From Undaria pinnatifida (Eukaryota > Sar > Phaeophyceae > Laminariales > Alariaceae): a stretch of 64,000 nt of DNA. Positions 59,001-64,000 of this stretch are shown piece by piece; position 1 is the first letter of the stretch, and each line of letters opens with the position of its first letter. Position numbers and translations under genes: made by a program. Under the pieces are notes generated by a model, which was not told the origin of the DNA, did no database searches, and saw only the letters and a program-made list of their open reading frames with translations. The stretch spans positions 2,900,609 to 2,964,608 of the forward strand of contig JABAKD010000015.1 in assembly GCA_012845835.1 (NCBI GenBank), given 5' to 3'.

Positions 59001-62000
59001 CTACCCACCAATGTCGTTGCATTTCTGCAAATCATTCGTTGTGTACGCTAGTTCGTGGGATTGTTCGGGATGCTCTTTCCGATTTTTTTTTGCAAAAGGT
59101 CAGGGTCTGGGTTATTAGATACACAATCGCCTCTCAAGCGAGGCTCGGGTAGAAAATGTAGGTGCGCCCTTGCCGTCGCTTGTCTTGGGCCCCGTCAACC
59201 CAATATAGACCAAATATGGTCAAAACATCCATTTTGCTTTTTCCAGCCTTTTTGGAATCCAACACACGCAATAATATGGAAATAATCGAGGCGCGTGGCG
59301 TTATCAAACGCTTTTATTTTGTGAACCAGCAGCATGAACGAGCAGTACAGGTGTCCCGTGAAATTCCTCGGAATTTTGTTGATCGAAACGTGAATTCACC
59401 CCCCTCCTGAGCCAGCAGCTCGCGCGTCCCTTGGGCGGCAGATGCTGAAGTCGTCCACATTTTCCCGTCACTTTTCCCTCACCTGAACCTTCGCAAGGGC
59501 TAGGTATTTCCTGTATCAAAACATGTACCGGGGGCGTGGGGTAGTTCGTATATATTCTCGCGGTCAGTGTTTGGATGGGATGCACTGCAGTGCAGGGAGG
59601 ACACCTCACAAGAAACGGTAACAAGTTCACCCAGGCAGGGTTTGTTACTTTGGAAGAACCTGCGTTACACACTAATTTCAGTGTGACGACTCCCTGTTTT
59701 TTTTCATTCCTGTAATATCTCAGTCTTGCCTTCCTTGTTGATCCATTTATCAAACAAGGCGTTCTTTACGGTAGATCGCCTCAAGTCAGGAGCTTGAGAG
59801 AAAGTTAGGGCTTTTCACGGGTCGGGTCAATTCTCGCGGGTTGAGTCGGGCTAGGGTGACCCGACCCGACCCGACCCGAATCGACCCGGGGGATCAACCT
59901 GCTGATCCGATCCGTGAGATTTCGAACACTTCTGACCCGACCGCTCTCGTCCCGTGAGATTTAGGAAATCTCTTGACCCGACCCGCGGAACGGGTCACGA
60001 CCCGTGAAAAAAGCGCCTCATTTGTTTTTGTGTTACCCTAACCGCGGCCAGCGTTCATTACGATGTGGCGTTCTGTGCGAACTGTACAGGTGTTACTGGG
60101 ATCTAACGTGGCGCTGCAGTCATTGGTAGCACCAAAACTACCTCGAGGAGACGGTGAGTTCCACCCGAGGGCTTGATTTTTTATGCTCCAGTTTATCACC
60201 GATTATGCTACCTCCATCATACTGTTTCTTGTGGATTATGCTGCCCCAAAGGCGAAGTAGACCTTGATTTCGTTTTTTATCGTAGTGGTCTTCATTTTCC
60301 ATCATTTTGCGGTTGGACTCATGCTGCCCATATCGGGATGGCGAAGAAACCAACAGCTGTACCAGTTTAATACTCTTACGGCAGCAAGAAAATGCGTTTA
60401 TGCCCCCCGTTCTCCCGCCCCCCCACTCCCTCCTTCCTCCTGTTGGTGCATACCAATTAACACGTTTTTAGTTCCTGCCGATAACATCCTGGGTAGACCT
60501 CCATTCACTTATACTAGTAGGCAACAATGGAAATACGGAAAATCACAAGGGCATTGCTTGGGCACCTGGCGAGCACACCAGCAACCACTGGCCCCAGATG
60601 CATGAGGCGATAGGGATAGCGCATGTAGGCCAAACCGCTTATGATAGTCAACTGGGGAACTAGCTAACATCGCTGAGTGTACCGCCAATAGGGCATGAGC
60701 CTCGATCCACGGCATAATACAATAACATCGAGTCATCAAGACCGAGGGGGGCAGCAGAAGGTCCCGAGCTCCGAACATGAGGAGCCAGCTCAATATCTCA
60801 CCATCACCATCACCCGAAACATGACTTCGAAGACATTCGTTTGCGAAACCCGACCTGCGGTTCTATGCGCTAGTCCTCAAAACAACCGTTGTACTCGGAC
60901 GCGTGCTACGATAGAGGTAGTAGCACCTTTTCGTCAGAAAAAAAATGGTTTCTGGATGGCGGGGCTCCTTAACCCAAAATCGTTGTAAATACGCCCCATT
61001 TATTTTTGCAATGATTATCGTGCCATGGGGCTTTTTATTCCGGTGGCAGTTACATTTTTCTCCGAATTCAGTTTTCGGGGGAGGTCTCTTGAGCTCCCAA
61101 ACTTGAGGAAATCTCAGAAAAAAAAAGAAGTGGTGCACTACCTCTATCGTAGCACGCATCCTCGTAAAATTAACACAGTAGCAGATAGTTCCACGCTTGA
61201 GTGGGTCAACGCGAGAGAGAAGCGTTTGGACCAAAACGTGCGACCCTCTGCCGTGGAATGATCCTATCATATCCCCTTTTTTTTCCAACATTAGGGGTTG
61301 CAACATCACTCCCTGACCTCTTCACATGAGGAACTCAACATCTCACTCGAAAATAAAAATCGAAGGCATTCGTTCGCACGAACCGCGACCGACCTTCTAT
61401 GCCCGTTCGTAGTCCTGAAGAAATATGTAATCGTAAAATTGCTTCATTAGCCGGCAGTTCCTCACATGAGGAGCTCAATCACCCGGGGACGTTTTGGCCC
61501 AATCGTACAACTGCAACCCCTGCCATGGGATATGATTTTTTTTCCAACATTATTGACTGATTCTACGATAGCCCCCCCCAAAAAACCAGCGATTTTCTCT
61601 GACGAGCGTTTCATGCCTGGATCGACACGAGAAAGGGTTCTGTTATAAGAAATCGTCTCCTTGTATTTTCTTGTTTGCGAAGGACTATCGAACGATGACG
61701 TCGGGGTGGCAAGGGACACTGTATTTTCAGGAGGTACGGCCGGGAGATGATTTTAAAGCCGGCGATTTCGTTAAAGAAAACCTGGGGGGTGCTACCGTAG
61801 GACAACTCTATTCTTAATATACCTATCAATGGGCCATGGGGTTGTCCACCAGGCTGCACCTATCGTTTCTATTTCAAGAGCCAAGTTTTTGGATGCAGCA
61901 TCAGACTACCAACAACATAAAATGGCAGAATAAAAAACGGCGGAAAAAAATCCCAACAAAGAAAAATACGGCTAAAAAATTGGTCAGGTGTTTTGCAAAA

Positions 62001-63364
62001 AACAGGGGGTTTTACTTGGTGTCCCCGGGTTTTGCCGTCAAGGCACGCCCGTCAAGGCATTGCCTTGACCCCGTCCATCAAGGGGTTAAGTGCCGTCTCC
62101 TGACATCTTTGTCCGCAAGTGAGGACTCTCCGGAGCCATTAGATGAACCTCTTTCTTAGCGAGCGTCTCCGCCAAAAGGAACATGCCTCCCTCGTTTTTT
62201 TTCTCCAGATGGAGGAAGCCTTCTGGACTGGGAGGCCATCGGCGCGGCTCTGTTCGTCAACCCACGCCCCATGGTGAGAGATACATAACGAGGGAGAACA
62301 AAAAAAACAGTACGCTTTTGCGGGTCGTGATTCAACCCGTGGGTCGAGACCTTTCCAAAATCTCATGGGTCGAGTCTACGAAATACCACGGGTTTGGTTA
62401 GCTCAGGTCAGGAGCTCGTCAACTTTTCACGAGTCTCTGGTCTGGTCTGGTCTGGTCCAGTCGGATCGGGTCGGGTCGGGTCGGGTCGGGTCGGGTCGGG
62501 TCGGGTCGGGTCGGGTCGGGTCGGGTCGGGTTGGGTCGGGGAGTCGGGTCGGGTCAAGATTTCACTCACGGGAAACGGCCAACCGCGCGAGGGGCTATGT
62601 ACCTCGCCTTGAAACATACTCCGGCCCGCCATAGCGCCGGTATGCGTCAGCCGTAAATGCTGGCACTATAGCGGCAACCGGCACTACTCCGCAAGCTGTC
62701 ACTACCGGTTATGTCATATGTATCAATAGATTTCGCAGTAACTATGGTACTACTCCACAGGCACTGTAGAGGAGCTTCTTGTCGCCCGATTAAACGGTGA
62801 CCATTTGCTGACCCCCTGCGCCGTTTGTTGGCGGTCGTCTTGTGAGAATTGACGAATTACAGTTAAAATCAATTTGTTTTTAGTTGACCATATGATTTTT
62901 TTGTTTTTTTCGTAATTTTTGTTTCGCATTTGCCACCCACGCTGCGCACACGGTCAAATACCACACGCTAGAATATCGTTCAAAATACACCGCGCCCATT
63001 TGCTGATATCCTGTAGCGGGCGTCGTCGATCGCAACGTGGGACTAGGTGAGTTGTAATGAGAAGGTTTAGATTTTCCGATCTCCCGCACTTTGCTGTAGG
63101 AATTGGCACTCAAGTCGCACATGGTCAGATGGAAGTAACATATCGTCCGAGAACGAAACCGCGGCCATGTTTTTGACCTCCTGTACCGTGATTAGATCGC
63201 AACGTGGGACTTGACGAATTGTGGTATCGGGGACGCCGGACTTCGATCGCTGCTACCCGGCTGGTGGAGGATATTCTCCTTCACCGCACCCGTAAGAGAG
63301 CTCCGAATTTCGGGGAATCGACTAGGAGGAGCCAGTCTGGCACCTTTTTTCAACATGCTCAATG
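49943..63364 (+). CDS. PH-like plus leucine-rich-repeat protein, CARMIL/LRRC16-like, multi-exon, cut at right edge
   Basis: Join of 49943-50056, 50517-50679, 51468-51530, 53133-53217, 54338-54487, 55856-55990, 56549-56746, 60090-60153, 62209-62273 and 63196-63364. Every junction is GT..AG and every phase matches. The first part reads as PH strands (CLFVVTRTHLI, YGHMYFVHRV, TTTIEIDMVD) and a closing helix (HPDMDAFITALRV). A linker follows, then leucine-rich repeats of ribonuclease-inhibitor type: LVRALRFNTFFTHLDMS, SNVALQSLVAPKL, IGAALFVNP, DLTNCGIGDAGLRSLL and VRELRISGNRLGGASL. This order and the wording around NTFFTHL and AALFVNP resemble CARMIL proteins, which bind membranes through the PH domain and regulate actin capping protein. 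That name is inference; a generic LRR scaffold or receptor is the alternative. The true start and the C-terminus, where a capping-protein motif would lie, are not seen. Confidence 0.85.
50517..50679 (+). CDS. LRR gene exon b: first PH strands
   Basis: The acceptor is the second AG of TTCAGAG, giving GAG with exon a; the first AG would shift the frame against exon a. It encodes EAYALRNLQDDLTWDLLL, then the strand RRGLCLFVVTRTHLIAHG. Donor GTGAGG follows two spare bases. The open frame runs into a stop right after the donor. Confidence 0.8.
50715..50945 (+). repeat. ATAGTGCCGGT-type repeat, copy 1
   Basis: GGCCGGTATAGTGCCGACGA, TTGCCGGTATAGTGCAGGTA and TGGAACCCGCT are each repeated. The related reversed text GGCACTATAGCGGCAACCGG occurs at 52364-52620 and 62630-62775. 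Confidence 0.6.
51040..51420 (+). repeat. C-rich pyrimidine tract
   Basis: 380 bp of CCCCTCC-like text with very little A or G. The Pro/Ser/Leu frames here are compositional. It forms the end of the intron before LRR exon c. Confidence 0.85.
51468..51530 (+). CDS. LRR gene exon c: PH strand
   Basis: A 63-nt exon with acceptor GATCAG and donor GTGAGT. It encodes CCEPIGLPPKYGHMYFVHRV. Its leading A completes Gly with exon b and its trailing AA completes Lys with exon d. It sits at the end of a 400-bp pyrimidine-rich intron stretch. Confidence 0.8.
52364..52620 (+). repeat. CGGCACTAT-type repeat, copy 2
   Basis: CTTCTATAGTGCAG, CTCTATAGTACCGAT, CCGGCACTATGGCGGCAATC, GGCACTATAAAGGGCAACCG. Inverted half-units suggest folded small elements. 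Confidence 0.6.
52912..53065 (-). mobile_element. SINE-like repeat, third, shorter copy
   Basis: T-run, CCTCCGACGGATGGGGTAAA, GCTCACCACACTTCCACGTA and CAGCGCTAGCTGGCG. It stops after CGGTTCCCACTATA, so it is 5'-truncated in the minus-strand sense. It lies just before LRR exon d. Confidence 0.65.
53133..53217 (+). CDS. LRR gene exon d: PH strands
   Basis: The acceptor is CTTGCAG and the donor GTGACG. It encodes CPETTTIEIDMVDVSKIDPR to MVIQ. The frame stays open past the donor to a stop at 53299 and there spells another helix-like stretch (FDALVTALLQFF). A longer alternative exon or a decayed copy of the next exon is therefore possible. Confidence 0.75.
53383..53508 (+). repeat. 64-bp tandem duplication
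   Basis: CTAGACGTTGGACTTAATGC...CATTTAATGACGGTT occurs twice in a row, nearly identical. It lies in the intron after LRR exon d. Confidence 0.9.
53845..54337 (+). repeat. Array of copied intron end, acceptor and exon start (exon e)
   Basis: Acceptor-like AG sites followed by CAT CCA/CTG GA occur at 53845, 53994, 54102, 54211 and finally at the true exon 54338. Spacings are 149, 108, 109 and 127 bp. Each copy keeps the pyrimidine tract, the AG and about ten codons (HPDNTVNFTTL, HLDINPIVTSL, HPDINTILPEL). The intervening text, such as CGGCGTTGTGT and ATATCGATGCGCG, is also shared. Confidence 0.85.
54338..54487 (+). CDS. LRR gene exon e: PH closing helix and linker
   Basis: A 150-nt, phase 0 to phase 0 exon with acceptor CCCTTGCAG and donor GTGTGT. 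It encodes HPDMDAFITALRVSLAHAYY and a proline-rich linker. It is the last of five tandem copies of the same acceptor and first codons. Confidence 0.78.
54900..55855 (+). repeat. Array of copied acceptor region (exon f) with CCGGGTACCCC runs
   Basis: Copies of a segment CTCATTCCGCCATCTG...GTGGATT...CAG followed by GTTGATGGGCTACGGTCA occur with exon-like starts at 54949, 55154, 55342 and 55643, then at the true exon 55856. Spacings are 205, 188, 301 and 213 bp. Between copies lie short runs of the palindrome-containing unit ACCCGGGTACCCCAGAGTAT, densest at 55425-55570. Confidence 0.85.
55856..55990 (+). CDS. LRR gene exon f: linker helix
   Basis: A 135-nt, phase 0 to phase 0 exon with acceptor TTTCGCAG and donor GTAAGC. 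It encodes FGGLRSVFIASWSQDRRAAV and a charged helix ending GPPT. It is the last of five copies of its own acceptor region. Confidence 0.78.
56020..56135 (+). repeat. GGGGGGCATGTTAAG minisatellite
   Basis: About seven units of 15-17 bp with GCATGTTAAGGGG as the core, in the intron after LRR exon f. Confidence 0.88.
56549..56746 (+). CDS. LRR gene exon g: first leucine-rich repeat
   Basis: A 198-nt, phase 0 to phase 0 exon with acceptor GTTAACAG and donor GTGCGA. It encodes HLAGGDPACILALVRALRFN and TFFTHLDMS, a repeat that closely matches the first LRR of CARMIL proteins in layout, followed by a Pro/Gly-rich loop. A run of about 20 G lies just inside the next intron. Confidence 0.85.
57160..57335 (+). 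repeat. Dispersed repeat family M3, copy 1
   Basis: Shares GAGGAG-CTCAACATCTCAC, ACACGGCTTCGAAGGCA and TTCGCACGACCCGG with 60740-60895 and 61290-61480. It is non-coding and lies within an LRR gene intron. Confidence 0.65.
57607..57848 (-). mobile_element. Inverted-repeat element family M2
   Basis: ACTACGGTAGCCCCCC at the left and GGGGCTATCGTAGAATC at the right. The inside shares GAAATCGCCGGTTTTGAAACC, CCCCGACGTCATCGTTCGATAG and TTTGCAAA with the two other copies, in reverse order. It has no coding capacity and lies in the long intron between LRR exons g and h. Confidence 0.75.
58625..58866 (+). mobile_element. Inverted-repeat element family M2
   Basis: Runs from GATTCTACGATAGCCCCCCG to GGGGGGGCTACCGTAGAAAA. 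The centre has TCTTGTTTGCAAAGCACTAT and CGAACGATGACGTCGGGGTG. About 240 bp, with an inverted terminal repeat of about 17 bp. Confidence 0.82.
59812..60012 (-). repeat. GACCC array in LRR gene intron
   Basis: Starts CACGGGTCGGGTCAATT and ends GGGTCACGACCCGTGAAA, with GACCCGACCC runs between. It stops 80 bp before LRR exon h. Confidence 0.85.
60090..60153 (+). CDS. LRR gene exon h: short repeat exon
   Basis: A 64-nt exon with acceptor TGTACAG and donor GTGAGT. It encodes VLLGSNVALQSLVAPKLPRG, one LRR beta-strand unit. It starts in phase 0 and ends in phase 1, exactly what exons g and i require. Confidence 0.85.
60600..60735 (-). repeat. Isolated, reversed 155-bp satellite unit
   Basis: CGCCAATAGGGCATGAGCCT followed by CGATCCACGGCATAAT is the reverse of the satellite marker. 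It is a lone fragment in an LRR gene intron, 30 kb away from the array. Confidence 0.6.
60740..60895 (+). repeat. Dispersed repeat family M3, copy 2
   Basis: Has GAGCTCCGAACATGAGGAGC, CTCAATATCTCACC, ACATGACTTCGAAGACATTC and CCGACCTGCGGTTCTATGCG. It directly abuts the M1 copy at 60896. Confidence 0.65.
60896..61168 (-). mobile_element. M1 inverted-repeat element, reversed, inside an LRR gene intron
   Basis: GCGTGCTACGATAGAGGTAG at the left and ACTACCTCTATCGTAGCACG at the right form a near-perfect inverted repeat of about 20 bp. GGGGCTCCTTAACCCAAAAT is the reverse of the AGGAGCCCC block of other copies. Confidence 0.8.
61290..61490 (+). repeat. Dispersed repeat family M3, copy 3
   Basis: Has CACATGAGGAACTCAACATC, ATCGAAGGCATTCGTTCGCA and GACCGACCTTCTATGC. 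CACATGAGGAGCTCAATC appears a second time at 61461. Confidence 0.6.
61562..61805 (+). mobile_element. Inverted-repeat element family M2
   Basis: Close relative of 58625-58866: the same GATTCTACGATAGCCCCCCC start, the same CGAACGATGACGTCGGGGTG centre, and an end GGGGGTGCTACCGTAGGAC. It lies in the intron before LRR exon i. Confidence 0.82.
62209..62273 (+). CDS. LRR gene exon i: LRR helix
   Basis: A 65-nt exon with acceptor TTTTCTCCAG and donor GTGAGA. It encodes GGSLLDWEAIGAALFVNPRP, the convex helix of a repeat. It starts by completing Asp with exon h and ends in phase 0. Confidence 0.87.
62318..62570 (+). repeat. GGGTC array in LRR gene intron
   Basis: GCGGGTCGTGATTCAACCCG at the left edge, then a pure GGGTC core at 62465-62550. 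It begins 45 bp after the donor of exon i. Confidence 0.9.
62630..62775 (+). repeat. CGGCACTAT-type repeat, copy 3
   Basis: CTGGCACTATAGCGGCAACC and GGCACTACTCCGCAAGCTGT closely match 52460-52500. Confidence 0.65.
62785..63195 (+). repeat. Two partial copies of the intron/exon j border
   Basis: Segments near 62790-62860 and 62985-63060 resemble 63150-63230. They share CATTTGCTGA, CCTG(C/T)(G/A)CCG and TTGACGAATT, and the second has GATCGCAACGTGGGACT word for word with the true exon start at 63196. The period is about 170-190 bp. The copies have stops or lose the acceptor. Confidence 0.7.
63196..63364 (+). CDS. LRR gene exon j: two leucine-rich repeats
   Basis: A 169-nt exon with acceptor GTGATTAG and donor GTGAGA. 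It encodes ATWDLTNCGIGDAGLRSLLP and then VRELRISGNRLGGASLAPFF, two repeats with the LxLxNCxI and LRISGN signatures. Two partial copies of its 5' border precede it in the intron. It ends in phase 1. Confidence 0.9.
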
Positions 63365-63372
63365 GTGAGAGT

Positions 63373-63402
63373 CAGGGGTTAGGGTTAGGGTTAGGGTTAG
63401 GT
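63373..63402 (+). repeat. Short interstitial TTAGGG repeat
   Basis: Four to five TTAGGG units follow the donor of LRR exon j. Gene sequence lies on its left side, so this is not a chromosome end. Confidence 0.9.
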
Positions 63403-63634
63403 TTAACGACTTAGGGTTATGGTATCCCCGTTTCCTCTACACTGTGTGGTGGCGTCATTTGTCATCATCCACTCTCGGAACAGTTGATCGGCTTCCCCTT
63501 CTATTAGAATTCGGCTTCCAGTAAGGAACCAAAGAGCCACAGAAGAAGCCATGATCATGAGTGACCCAAGTTAACCAGGCACAACAACGTGCCCAGTGGT
63601 CGGACTCGCCCCCATGCTGCTCCTTTGTATCCAG

Positions 63635-63834
63635 GGCACTGCGACATCAGTCCCGTGGCGTTGGGATTGGAGCTATGGGATAGTTTTTTTTTTTGTTTAG
63701 GGGGGCTAGCGGGCAAGCCAGGAATTTCTCTGTCGCGCTCTATCGTCGTCTTACTCGAACATGGTCAAAATAAGAATGTTTTGAATTTTAATCAAATATT
63801 TTTTATTGCGTATCACCTTCAGGACTTGACAGGT
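63635..63834 (+). CDS. Possible next LRR gene exon
   Basis: After acceptor TTTGTATCCAG the frame required by exon j reads GHCDISPVALGLELWD, which looks like an LRR helix. No convincing donor follows the T-run at 63680, and the frame stays open to a stop at about 63835. Either the exon ends near 63680 with a weak donor or this is chance. Confidence 0.3.
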
Positions 63835-64000
63835 TAACATTACGTTCGGAAAAACTTACGATTGCACGTGATACCTTGGCCACAGGAGGAAATCCGAGCT
63901 GCTGGGGTAGAGGCGGAATGACATAGCCGTACCGCAGAGAGATGTAGTAAACGCTTGCAGCGTGTGAAGATATTGCAGTAGCAAAGCAGTGCTCTTGCAT

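Larger units (their letters stand above)
56747..60089. other. LRR gene intron between exons g and h
   Basis: 3.3 kb holding a G run (56769-56791), M3 and M2 elements and a GACCC array. A frame at 59230-59350 (MEIIEARGVIKRFYFVNQQH) ends at a CAG-GTGTCC site but is not needed for phase, so it is left out. Confidence 0.7.

Noticed and set aside
63373-63402. Chromosome end
   Set aside because: Only four to five TTAGGG units, with ordinary sequence on both sides.

Overview
The window is nuclear DNA of an intron-rich eukaryote. Two genes have long introns with GTGAG-type donors and pyrimidine-CAG acceptors, and the rest is crowded with interspersed and tandem repeats. There is no operon-like gene packing and I recognised no RNA gene. 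The intron style, the repeat load and a short interstitial TTAGGG tract would fit a brown alga or a related stramenopile, but that is inference; no marker gene proves it.

Layout. 1-9.2 kb: repeat-rich DNA with three weak exon candidates (7.4, 8.4 and 9.3 kb). 9.3-10.3 kb: a possible two-exon coding unit of unknown function. 11.0-21.6 kb: a nine-exon serine/threonine protein kinase gene (+). Its exon phases all agree and give one 550-residue protein with every catalytic motif. 22.5-31 kb: a degenerate satellite of about 155 bp per unit. It is interrupted by a small inverted-repeat element, which is itself interrupted by a nearly pristine non-autonomous LTR element (347-bp LTRs, AGCC target duplication). 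31.7 kb: one short unclassified ORF. 32.8-33.9 kb: a 261-bp tandem repeat split by a solo LTR of the same family. 34-49 kb: further repeats, simple sequence and two more weak ORFs.

49.9-63.4 kb and onward: a second multi-exon gene (+), cut by the right edge of the window. At least ten exons join in phase and encode a PH-like fold followed by ribonuclease-inhibitor-type leucine-rich repeats. The order and spacing most resemble the CARMIL (LRRC16) actin-regulator family. Three of its exons are preceded by tandem arrays in which the end of the upstream intron, the acceptor site and the first codons of the exon are copied several times. These 'acceptor echoes' are the most unusual feature of the window.

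The two genes are unrelated in sequence. One is a cytosolic signalling kinase of CaMK/ULK character; the other is a probable cytoskeletal or receptor-like scaffold. Nothing in the sequence ties their functions together. Most of the remaining DNA is assigned to repeat families with several members inside the window.
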